This document shows positions 34,621 to 42,809 of a DNA stretch of 64,000 nucleotides, one piece after another (position 1 is the first letter of the stretch; each line of letters begins with the position of its first letter). Made by a program: the position numbers and the translations under genes. This stretch comes from Planctomycetota bacterium (GTDB lineage Bacteria; Planctomycetota; JAJSAM01; JAJVHW01). The stretch lies in assembly GCA_021776825.1 (NCBI GenBank), contig JAJFFG010000020.1, positions 1 to 64,000 on the forward strand, read 5' to 3'. The notes below the pieces were generated by a model. That model was not told the DNA's origin. It saw only the letters and a list, made by a program, of their open reading frames with translations, and did not search any database.

Positions 34621-37600
34621 TCACACGGAGAAGTAGCGCGCCTGCGGGTGATGGAAGACGAGCGCCGAGACGCTCGCTTCGGGCTCCATCATGTGGCCGT
34701 CGGTGAGTTGGACGCCGATCGCCGCGGGATCGAGCACGTCGAAGAGCCCGTCCTGCATCTCGAGGTCCGGACAGGCCGGGTACCCGAACGAGTAGCGCTT
34801 GCCGTGGTACTTGCCCTGGAACCGGTCGAGCATCGTCGCCCCGTCGGCGTCAGCGAAGCCCCACGCCGCACGCAGTCGCGCGTGGAGGAGTTCGGCGGAA
34901 GCCTCAGCGGACTCGATGGCGAGAGCCTGTAGCGCGTGGCAGCGTACGAACTCCCCGCGCTGCTTGAGGTCCTCGGCGAGTTCGCGGACACCGGCACCGG
35001 CGGTCGTCACGAAGAGCGCGACGTGGTCGTGGCGCCCGTCGCGGGGGGGCAGCACGTAGTCGGCAAGGCAGAGTCCGTTCTCGCGCCGCTGCCGCGGTAG
35101 ATCGAACGCGGCGGCCTCGCGGCCATCGTCGTTCAGTAGCGTGAGGCGGTTGCCGGCGGAGACGGCCCGCAGGAAGCGCCAGACCCCACGGACGCGGAAG
35201 CCGTGGCCGCGAGCGAGTTCCTTCACGTCGGCGATCGCCGCCTCGACCTTCTTCGCCTGCGGATCGTCGGTGCCGAGCTTCCGCGCGACGCCCTTCAGGC
35301 CCATGTGGCGTCCGTAGAGCATCGCCGGATTGATCCAGTCCCAGAGCTCGTCGAGATCGGCGAACTCCTCGACGTGGCGCTCGCAGTCCGGCGGCGCGGG
35401 GATCTTGACCTCGATGTCGACCTCGACACTCCGGACCGCCGGCGCCTCGGCGCTCTGGGCCAGCGTCGCGACCGGCGCGGCCGCGGTGTCCGACTCGGCA
35501 GCGAGTTCGAGGAGGCCCTCGCGGGCGTCAGGCTTCATGACCCGCTCCATCAACGCGAGGCCCTTCATGGCGTCCTGCGCATAGAGCACCAGGCCATCGT
35601 CGTACGCGGGCCGGATGCGGTTGACGGTGAAGCGCCGCGAGAGCGCGGCCCCTCCGACGAGGATCGGCACGTCGATGCCGGCGGTCGTCAGATCTTCGGC
35701 AGTTGCCACCATCTGCTGCGCCGACTTCACGAGCAGACCCGACAGACCGATCGCGTCGGGCTGGTGCTCACGGACCGCTTCGACGAGCTTCGCCGGCGGC
35801 ACCTTGATCCCGAGGTTGACGACGTCGAAGCCGTTGTTCGCCAGGATGATCTCGACGAGGTTCTTCCCAATGTCGTGCACGTCGCCCTTGACGGTCGCCA
35901 GCAGGATGCGGCCCTTCGAGACGACGTCCTCGTGCGACATGTGCGGCTCGAGGTGCGAGACGGCCGCCTTCATGGCCTCGGCGCTCTGCAGCACCTCCGC
36001 CACGATCAGCTCGTTCTGAGCGAACAGCCGGCCGACCTCGTCCATCCCGGCCATGAGCGGACCGTTGATGATCTCGAGGGGCGTGGCCTCTTCGAGCTTC
36101 AGGTCCAGGTCCTTCGTGAGGCCCTGCTTCGTGCCCTCGATGATGCAGCCGGCCAACCGCTCGTCGAGGGGCAGCTTGGCGCGTTCGTCCTCGGTGACGA
36201 CGGTCTTCCGACCCTTGAAGTGCGCGGCAAACGCGGCCACCGGATCGTCGCCCCGGTTCCAGAGCAGATCCTCCGAGAGGCGGCGCTCGTCCGGCGGGAT
36301 CGAGGCGTAACGCTCGAGGCGCTCGCTGTTCACGATCGCGAGATCGAGCCCAGCGCGCGTGCAGTGATAGAGGAAGACCGCGTTCAGGACCTCACGGCCC
36401 GCAGCCGGAAGCCCGAAGCTGACGTTCGAGATCCCGAGCACGGTCGCGCAGCGCGGGAAGGCGTGCTTGATGAGACGGATGCCCTCGATCGTCTCGACCG
36501 CACTGCCGACGTACTCCTCGACGCCCGTCCCACACGGGAAGACGAGCGGATCAAAGACGATGTCCTCTTCCGGGACGCCATGGACGCGCATGAGCAGGTC
36601 CCGCGACCGACGCGCGATCTCGAGCTTCCGCTGGCGTGAGACGCCCATGCCCTGGATCGGGTCCTCGTCGATGCAACCCACCACGAGAGCGGCCCCGTGA
36701 CGCCGCGCGACGGGGACCACGCTGTCGAACCGCTCTTCGCCGTCCTCGAGGTTGATCGAGTTGACGAGCGCCTTGCCCTGGCAGTACGTGAGGGCGCGCT
36801 CGATCACGGCGACATCGGTCGAGTCGATGACGAGCGGTGCCTTGACCTTCTTGACGACCTCTTCGAGGAAGCGCTCCGTGTCCTCGAGTTCCTCACGATC
36901 GGGATTGGCGAGGCAGACGTCGACAAGGTGCGCGCCACTACGAACCTGGGCGCGCCCGATCTCAGCGGCCTCTTCGAAGCGCTCGTCGACGATCAGTCGC
37001 TTGAAGCGGCGGCTGCCGATGACGTTCGTGCGCTCGCCGATGATGAGCGGGCGATTGTCGGCCGTCAGTTCGACGAAGTCGATGCCGGAGAAGACGGTCG
37101 AACGCTGGGTGGCCGGCGAACGGGGAGCGAGCCCCTCGACCGCGGAAACCAGTGCCGCCACGTGCGCGGGCCGCGTCCCGCAGCATCCGCCGACGATGTT
37201 CAGCCATCCGTGCTCGGCGAAGCGGCGGATCGACGCGCCGAGCTGGTCGGGCGAGAGCAGGTAGTTTCCGTCCTCGTCGGGCAGACCGGCGTTCGGCACG
37301 CACGAGACACGGGCGTCAGCGAGCGCCGCGAGGGAACGCAAGTGATCGGTCATGAACTCCGGCCCGGTGGCGCAGTTCAGTCCGACCGAGAACAGCCCCG
37401 CGTGGCGCACTGAGGTCCAGAACGCCTCGACGCCCTGGCCGGCGAGCATCGTCCCAGTCGGCTCGATGGTGCACGAGGTCATGACAGGCACGCGTCCGCC
37501 GAGTCGCCCGAACGCGTCGTCGAGACCCAAGAGAGCCGCCTTGACGTTCCGCGTGTCCTGCGCCGTCTCGACGAGAAGGAGATCCGCACCTCCCTCGACG

Positions 37601-38079
37601 AGGGCGAACGCCTGATCCCCGAACGTCACGCGGAGCTCGTCGAACGTGACCCCTCCCGTCACCGAGATGGCCTTGGTGGTCGGCCCGATCGAACCACCGA
37701 CGAAGCGTGGCCGGGGACTCGCCGCCGCGTCACAGACTTCGCGTGCGATCTGCGCCGCGAGGACGTTCAGCTCCTGGACACGATCCTCGAGCCCGTACTC
37801 GGCGAGCACGATCGACGTGCCGCCGAACGTGTTCGTCTCGATGATGTCTGCGCCAGCGGCAAGGAACGACGCGTGGACGTCGCGAACGACGTCAGGCCGC
37901 GTGACGACGAGGTTCTCGTTGCACCCCTCGAGTTCAGCCCCGCCGAAGTCGGCCTCGGTGAGGTCCGCGTCCTGCAGCGAGGTGCCCATGGCGCCATCAA
38001 TGACGAGGATCCGCTCACGTGCAGACGCCTCGAGCGCCGCCACACGGTCCGGATTGCGCCAGGGAAGAGTCGGTTTCAT
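34621..38079 (-). CDS. metH: Cobalamin-dependent methionine synthase
   Basis: 1152 residues from the ATG at 38079, which overlaps the stop of the upstream methyltransferase gene (ATGA). Domains in order: homocysteine-binding (1-~315) with zinc ligands Cys236, Cys299 and Cys300 (GGCCGTRP); pterin-binding (~335-600; RTNVIGSRRF, VDVCLANPDREE); B12-binding cap and Rossmann (~630-870) with DVHDIG at 733-738, whose His coordinates cobalt, and SGLLVKSAQQM; and the C-terminal AdoMet activation domain ending before FHHPQARYFSV. It transfers a methyl group from methyltetrahydrofolate to homocysteine. All four modules are present, so it is full length. Operon with an ArsR-type regulator/methyltransferase. 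Confidence 0.97.
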   Translation of the reverse strand: MKPTLPWRNPDRVAALEASARERILVIDGAMGTSLQDADLTEADFGGAELEGCNENLVVTRPDVVRDVHASFLAAGADIIETNTFGGTSIVLAEYGLEDRVQELNVLAAQIAREVCDAAASPRPRFVGGSIGPTTKAISVTGGVTFDELRVTFGDQAFALVEGGADLLLVETAQDTRNVKAALLGLDDAFGRLGGRVPVMTSCTIEPTGTMLAGQGVEAFWTSVRHAGLFSVGLNCATGPEFMTDHLRSLAALADARVSCVPNAGLPDEDGNYLLSPDQLGASIRRFAEHGWLNIVGGCCGTRPAHVAALVSAVEGLAPRSPATQRSTVFSGIDFVELTADNRPLIIGERTNVIGSRRFKRLIVDERFEEAAEIGRAQVRSGAHLVDVCLANPDREELEDTERFLEEVVKKVKAPLVIDSTDVAVIERALTYCQGKALVNSINLEDGEERFDSVVPVARRHGAALVVGCIDEDPIQGMGVSRQRKLEIARRSRDLLMRVHGVPEEDIVFDPLVFPCGTGVEEYVGSAVETIEGIRLIKHAFPRCATVLGISNVSFGLPAAGREVLNAVFLYHCTRAGLDLAIVNSERLERYASIPPDERRLSEDLLWNRGDDPVAAFAAHFKGRKTVVTEDERAKLPLDERLAGCIIEGTKQGLTKDLDLKLEEATPLEIINGPLMAGMDEVGRLFAQNELIVAEVLQSAEAMKAAVSHLEPHMSHEDVVSKGRILLATVKGDVHDIGKNLVEIILANNGFDVVNLGIKVPPAKLVEAVREHQPDAIGLSGLLVKSAQQMVATAEDLTTAGIDVPILVGGAALSRRFTVNRIRPAYDDGLVLYAQDAMKGLALMERVMKPDAREGLLELAAESDTAAAPVATLAQSAEAPAVRSVEVDIEVKIPAPPDCERHVEEFADLDELWDWINPAMLYGRHMGLKGVARKLGTDDPQAKKVEAAIADVKELARGHGFRVRGVWRFLRAVSAGNRLTLLNDDGREAAAFDLPRQRRENGLCLADYVLPPRDGRHDHVALFVTTAGAGVRELAEDLKQRGEFVRCHALQALAIESAEASAELLHARLRAAWGFADADGATMLDRFQGKYHGKRYSFGYPACPDLEMQDGLFDVLDPAAIGVQLTDGHMMEPEASVSALVFHHPQARYFSV

Positions 38080-39008
38080 GCCTGTGCCTCCGACGGACGT
38101 CGAGCGAATGCGAGCAGGGGCCGGAACGGATCGTCCGGTCGGCCGGGCAGTCGTTCGACCGACACCTCGACAAAGCCGGCGGCCGACAGGAGAGCGGTCA
38201 GTTCGGTGGGATCGAAGCCCGTTGCGACGTGCCCAAGACGCTCGTGGACCCACGTCTCCGTGTGCGGCTGGAGATCCAGAACGAGGACACGGCCACCGGG
38301 CGCGAGGACGCGTGCGGCTTCAGACAGCACCGTCCGAGGGTCGCCGGCGTGGTGCAGTGACTGGGACAGCACGGCCAAGTCGAACGTCGCATCTGCGAGC
38401 GGCAGATCATGCAGGTCGGCCCGATGCAGTTCCACGTGCTCGACTCCAGCGCGCTCTAGGGCAGTGCGGGCCTGGCGGAGCACCGCCTCGCGTCGGTCGA
38501 TCCCGACGACGGAGCCCGCGAAGCGCGCGAGTTCGAGCGTGAGCCGTCCGTCGCCGCAGCCGAGGTCGAGCACGCGCGGACGATCGGAGACGAGCCACGT
38601 CAGCGCCCGCGCCCACGCGGCCCAGGAACGGCCGGGTACGTACGGACGCCGTCCGCGACCGTCCGCGGCGACCTGTCCCTCGCGCCGTTCACGCCGGACG
38701 TCGTCGAGGCGAGCGAGGTCGCCGTGGGGATCGTCGGCTTCGCTCAGCCGCGCTGCGAGGCCCGGCCAGGCCCTCTCGAGCGCCGCGCCGCGCTCGGCAG
38801 CGGCGAAGTAGACGAAGCGACCACGCCGCCGGTCGGTGATCAGCCCGGCATCGCGCAACTGCGTGACCTGTCGCGAGACCGCCGACTGCGCGAGGCCGAG
38901 GATGCGCGTCAGCTCGCCGGCGTTCAGCTCCTCGCGCAGCAAGAGCCGCAGGGCGCGCAGACGTGTCTCGTCAGCGAGGAGTCGGTAGCCGTCGGCGATC
39001 ATCTTCAT
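38076..39008 (-). CDS. ArsR-family regulator fused to a SAM-dependent methyltransferase
   Basis: 310 residues. Residues 1-~85 are an ArsR winged helix (LADETRLRALRLLL; recognition region LGLAQSAVSRQVTQLRDAGL). Residues ~130-310 are a class I methyltransferase with motif I VLDLGCGDG (146-154), a D/E at the end of strand 2 and AVLSQSLHHAGDP. Fusions of this kind are often found with metH or metF and are thought to sense SAM/SAH or to act as O-methyltransferases; here the ATGA overlap with metH supports a role in methionine or SAM control. An imperfect 20-bp palindrome overlaps its start codon, suggesting autorepression. Confidence 0.9.
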   Translation of the reverse strand: MKMIADGYRLLADETRLRALRLLLREELNAGELTRILGLAQSAVSRQVTQLRDAGLITDRRRGRFVYFAAAERGAALERAWPGLAARLSEADDPHGDLARLDDVRRERREGQVAADGRGRRPYVPGRSWAAWARALTWLVSDRPRVLDLGCGDGRLTLELARFAGSVVGIDRREAVLRQARTALERAGVEHVELHRADLHDLPLADATFDLAVLSQSLHHAGDPRTVLSEAARVLAPGGRVLVLDLQPHTETWVHERLGHVATGFDPTELTALLSAAGFVEVSVERLPGRPDDPFRPLLAFARRPSEAQA

Positions 39009-39025
39009 ATCGATGTATCGCCATG
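39006..39025. promoter_or_regulatory. Imperfect palindrome overlapping the ArsR start codon, probable operator
   Basis: CATATCGATGTATCGCCATG has dyad symmetry at 16 of 20 positions (CAT..CGAT..ATCG..ATG). It resembles the ATATC-type operators of ArsR regulators linked to methionine genes. The left end is the start codon of the regulator gene itself, so binding would block initiation. A second in-frame ATG lies 6 bp downstream. Confidence 0.55.
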
Positions 39026-39098
39026 CAACGATCCCGAATTGAGAATCCGGCGATAATTCCGGCGGTCGATGTCACCTTCGGGCCTCTGCGACGTCCTT

Positions 39099-41342
39099 CT
39101 ACTTGGCGCGCTTGCGACGACGACGCCGACGTGCGGAGCGGGGCTCGCCGTCGGTGTCCTCGACCGTGCGAGTGCTGTCGGTCGCGTCCTCGTCGGACGC
39201 GGCCGGGTTCGCCTCAGACTCCGACGCAGCAACCACGGAGGCCGCCGCCTGGTCGGTGACGTCCTGCTGCGACTCGGGAGCCGGAGGCGCGACCGCGACG
39301 GCCGCACTGGAGCGCGACTTCAGCGCGTCGATGTCCAACGCCACTTCGATCGTCTGAGTCCCCGTGAGCGACGTGTCGTCGTCGATCCCCGGTCCGCCGT
39401 CACCACTCAGAAGCGCGGTGAGTTCCGGGTCGTCGATGTTCAGCGAGTTCGGCTGGAAGTCCTCGACCTCGCTGCGCAGAGCCTCGAGGTTGTTGAGGAG
39501 CTGATCCCAATCGGTCACGGCGCCGGTCGCCTCGAGATCGATCACCGAGTCGTCGCCCTCAGCCATGACGAGTTCCGGGAGCGCCGGCAGGCCGGCCTCC
39601 GGGCCGAGCACCTCGGCCATCCCATCGGCAAGGCGCTGCACCGCGTCGCCGACGATCGCGCTCATGCCGATGCGGACGCGGGCCGTCTCGTCGGCGTGCT
39701 GCGTGGAAACCAGGTCGATGCGCGACTCGAGCTCCCGGATCAGGGCCTGCGCGTCGGCGAGATGCGCCCGCTCCTTCTGGAGCTCGACCTCGTGGCGGCT
39801 TTGCGCGGCCTCGCTCTGTGAGCGATGGCTCGCCTCGGCGGCCTCGACGCGCTTCGAGGCGTCGACACGCTCTTCGGCCAGCGTGCGCGAGAGACCGGCG
39901 TTCTCGGCCTCCAGTGCGGTGATCGTGGTCCGCGACGACGCGAGGTCTGCCTCGATCGTCGCGAGCCGCGCGGCCACTCCATCGCGCTCCGACGCCAAGT
40001 GCTCGGCACGCTTCGAAGCGGAGCTGACCGACTCCTCCATCTCGCGAACACGGGCCTCGCTGGCCTCGACGCGGGCGATGGCCTCGGACTCGGCCTTCAT
40101 CGCGGCGTCAGCGAGCTCGCGGGACTCGGCGGTTTCCTTCGCCGACCCCGCGGCCCGCACTCGCGCTGCATCGGCCTCTTCCCCGAACTGCAGCGACACG
40201 AGTTCCGCGGCGTCGAGCGCAGCGCGCGCCTGCTCGAGGTCCGCGCCCAGCGACTCCGCTGCGCGCTGCGCAGCAGCCTTCTCGTCACGGAGCAGTTCGA
40301 CGGCCTTCTTCGCCTCGGACGACTCCGAACGCAGGGCCTGGAGCGTGGACTGCAGGCTCTGCGCCTCGCCCTCAGCAGCAGCGCGAGCCGCCGTCAGCTC
40401 GTCAACCTGGACGCGCAACACGTCGGCCTCATGCGAGCTGGCTGCGTGGGCGGCCGTCAGCTCCTCGAGCCGCGCCCTGGCAGAGCTCAGCTCGGCGCTC
40501 GAGCCATCGTGCGCCGCGCCCAACTCATCCCGCGCTGCCTGCGCGCTCGCCAGTGCCGCCTCGAGCTCCTCGAGACGCGCCTCGGCCTTCTCCGCAGCGT
40601 CGGACTTCGAGCGCCCGTCGGCGGTGGCGACCCCGAGGGCGGTTTCCGCCTGCTCGGCGCGTTCGCGGAAACTATCCGTCTCTTCCTGCGCCGCGCGGGC
40701 GACAGCCTTGTGCGCCGCGGTCGTGGTCTGGAGCTGCTCGAGTTCCGTGCGGACGTGCTTGAGTTCTTCGGCGGCCTTGCGCGTCTCCGCGAGCTGAGCC
40801 CGGGCTGCATCCAGATCGACCTTGACCTGGTCGCGCGCCTGCTCAGCGGCGGCGATGCGCTGCTGCCAGGCACCCTGCAGGTCGGTGCGATCGTGCTCCA
40901 TCTCCTTGCGGAGACCGTCGATCTCGGCACGCGCGGCATCGCGCTCGGCACGGGCGGCGGCGATCTCGGCCTGCGAGGCCTCACGCTCGGCGCTGGCGCC
41001 CTGCTGCGAGCTCTGCTCGAGACGATCCATCCGCTCCTGGACGCTGTCCCGCTCCTGGCTGACGTTCTGGTACTCCTGCTTCAAGCGACGGAGCCAGGGC
41101 TCGAGCTTGCGGAGCTTCGCCTCCATCTCACGCACACGCGTCGTGTACGCATGCCGCTCGCGGGCCAGAGTCTCCTCGGCCTCGAGAGCGCGCTGCTCGA
41201 GGCGCACGAGCTCCCCCGCGAGCTCGCCCTGGCTGGCGCTCGGGGCACTGCCGCTGCCGTGGAGCCGTTCGGAGATGCGCTGCACCGTGCTCTCCCACTC
41301 GCCCCCAGAAACGTCTGCCGAACCGTCGTGCTCGTTCTGCAT
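39099..41342 (-). CDS. Long coiled-coil protein of unknown function (747 aa)
   Basis: Residues ~40-560 are an uninterrupted coiled coil rich in Ala, Glu, Arg (e.g. AEIAAARAERDAARAEIDG and SLGADLEQARAALDAAE), resembling SMC/myosin-like rods but with no ATPase head. The C-terminal ~180 residues are acidic and disordered-looking, ending in an extremely basic tail (SARRRRRRKRAK) that could bind DNA or membrane. No signal peptide, so cytoplasmic. It is far too long for the usual small accessory families; possible roles are cytoskeletal or chromosome organising, as inference only. It lies upstream of the ArsR/metH operon in the same direction with a 90-bp gap. Confidence 0.8.
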   Translation of the reverse strand: MQNEHDGSADVSGGEWESTVQRISERLHGSGSAPSASQGELAGELVRLEQRALEAEETLARERHAYTTRVREMEAKLRKLEPWLRRLKQEYQNVSQERDSVQERMDRLEQSSQQGASAEREASQAEIAAARAERDAARAEIDGLRKEMEHDRTDLQGAWQQRIAAAEQARDQVKVDLDAARAQLAETRKAAEELKHVRTELEQLQTTTAAHKAVARAAQEETDSFRERAEQAETALGVATADGRSKSDAAEKAEARLEELEAALASAQAARDELGAAHDGSSAELSSARARLEELTAAHAASSHEADVLRVQVDELTAARAAAEGEAQSLQSTLQALRSESSEAKKAVELLRDEKAAAQRAAESLGADLEQARAALDAAELVSLQFGEEADAARVRAAGSAKETAESRELADAAMKAESEAIARVEASEARVREMEESVSSASKRAEHLASERDGVAARLATIEADLASSRTTITALEAENAGLSRTLAEERVDASKRVEAAEASHRSQSEAAQSRHEVELQKERAHLADAQALIRELESRIDLVSTQHADETARVRIGMSAIVGDAVQRLADGMAEVLGPEAGLPALPELVMAEGDDSVIDLEATGAVTDWDQLLNNLEALRSEVEDFQPNSLNIDDPELTALLSGDGGPGIDDDTSLTGTQTIEVALDIDALKSRSSAAVAVAPPAPESQQDVTDQAAASVVAASESEANPAASDEDATDSTRTVEDTDGEPRSARRRRRRKRAK

Positions 41343-41472
41343 CTACGCCACCCGTTCGCCGTACGGCGGGTTCTCACTCCGATGGACGAAGCCCAGGCTC
41401 CGACCTCACCGCCTCATCGGACATGACCGACGCGGAAATGAAGTCACGCCCACATGACGCTCGCCCGAGGTC

Positions 41473-42174
41473 TCAGATGCGGATCGGGACGCGCTCGGCC
41501 AGGCACACGGACGCGCCCCGGAATCGAACCTGATACGCGAGCATCTCGACGCCGGCGGCGGCCGCGACGCGGAGTTCCTCCGCGTACGCGGGATCGATGT
41601 CCCCCGCCGCCTCGAACACGTCGCAGTCGCGGCGATTCACGACGAAGAGCATCGCGGCACGCGCGGTGCCACCTGTGACGGCCGACCGCAGTTCCACGAG
41701 ATGCTTGCGGCCCCGCTCGGTGACGGAGTCCGGGAAGCGCGCGCGGCGCCCCTCGCGGAGAGTCACGCTCTTCACCTCGACCCAGCAGGGCGGCTCCATC
41801 GGTGACTCGAGGCGCAGGTCAATTCGGCTGCGCTCCCCGAGCTTCACCTCAGAGCGAACGCTGGGATAGCCACGGAGTTCGGGAATGCGGCCGGCCTCGA
41901 TCGCCTCGCGGGCGATGCGATTCGGGAGGAAGGTGTTCACGCCCACCCAGGCCGACCCCGGCTTCACGCGCTCCAGCGTGAGCCGGAGTTTGCGCTTGGG
42001 GTCCTCGGAGTCGCTCACCAACACCGGGATGCCAGGACGATCGAGACCACGCATGGAGCCGGGATTGGGACAGTGCACGGTCTCGAGCCGACCGTCCTCG
42101 AGCTTGACGTCGGCGAGGAAGCGCTTGTAGCGGCGGACGAGGCGCCCACGTAGCAGCGGCCGCTCGATCTTCAT
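41473..42174 (-). CDS. sfsA: SfsA family protein (DNA/RNA nuclease SfsA)
   Basis: 233 residues. Features of the family are present: an N-terminal OB-like region with VHCPNPGSMRGL, SAWVGVNTFLPNRI, then a nuclease-like core with RIDLRLE and WVEVKSVTL (the PD-(D/E)XK-type EVK), and FPDSVTERGRKHL, then AAMLFVVNRRDC. SfsA was first named for sugar fermentation stimulation and later shown to have nuclease activity. Single gene, 130 bp after the coiled-coil gene. Confidence 0.92.
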   Translation of the reverse strand: MKIERPLLRGRLVRRYKRFLADVKLEDGRLETVHCPNPGSMRGLDRPGIPVLVSDSEDPKRKLRLTLERVKPGSAWVGVNTFLPNRIAREAIEAGRIPELRGYPSVRSEVKLGERSRIDLRLESPMEPPCWVEVKSVTLREGRRARFPDSVTERGRKHLVELRSAVTGGTARAAMLFVVNRRDCDVFEAAGDIDPAYAEELRVAAAAGVEMLAYQVRFRGASVCLAERVPIRI

Positions 42175-42226
42175 GCGCTGCTCAGTGAGCGCAGTGAGCG
42201 CGCGAGACGACGCGTCGTCGTGAACG

Positions 42227-42727
42227 CTACTCGACGGTCAGGAGACGACCGAGCGCGACGATCAGCTGCCGCGTGGTCGCGGGCTTGTCGATGAAGTCGG
42301 CGCTGCCCATGGCGCGCACGAGCGCCTCGGCTCGATCGCGGGTCTCGCCCGGCGGCAGCGCGCTGATGATGATGGCCGGGAGCTCCGCGCACTCCGGGTG
42401 GCCGCGCAGATCGATCAGTAGCTGCAGCCCGTGGACGCCCGGCATCACCAAGTCGACGATCACAGCGTCGGGACGACCGTCCGCCAGCCGCTCTGCAGCG
42501 GAGTCGGCGCCCTCGGCCGTCCAGACCGTGATCCCCTGCTCCTCGAGCAAGGCCGCAGTCAGCTCGCTCAGCTCGGCGTTGTCGTCCACGAGCAGGACGG
42601 ACGGCCCAGGTGGTCCGTGGTGTAGCGCGGGCTGCACGGGCTGTGCCAGATCGGCGGAATCGCTCGTCGCGTCCGTGGGTGAGCTGTCGAGTTCCGACGT
42701 GATGGGAGTCGTCGTGGGTGTCGCCAT
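42227..42727 (-). CDS. Single-domain response regulator (CheY-like receiver)
   Basis: 166 residues. An N-terminal ~40-residue Thr/Ser/Pro-rich extension precedes a receiver domain: acidic pair DD at 48-49 (LLVDDN), phospho-acceptor Asp92 (VDLVMPG), Ser122 (IISAL) and Lys148 (IDKP). There is no output domain, so it works through a partner; no histidine kinase is in the window. Its stop lies 52 bp before the start of sfsA on the same strand. Confidence 0.9.
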   Translation of the reverse strand: MATPTTTPITSELDSSPTDATSDSADLAQPVQPALHHGPPGPSVLLVDDNAELSELTAALLEEQGITVWTAEGADSAAERLADGRPDAVIVDLVMPGVHGLQLLIDLRGHPECAELPAIIISALPPGETRDRAEALVRAMGSADFIDKPATTRQLIVALGRLLTVE

Positions 42728-42809
42728 GGCCGTGCGTCCTTCCCTGGGGTATAGGACGCATCGGAAACGCCGTCGCCAGACTGAAGGGCCGAGTTGACGA
42801 GATCGTCGG

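Noticed and set aside
38079..38253. 58-residue N-terminal extension of MetH
   Set aside because: It overlaps the methyltransferase gene and has no similarity to the family; the ATG at 38079 fits the usual start and gives the ATGA overlap.
39009..39098. SAM or SAH riboswitch upstream of the ArsR/metH operon
   Set aside because: The leader is only 90 bp to the next gene and I could not draw the conserved core stems; a protein operator explains the symmetry better.
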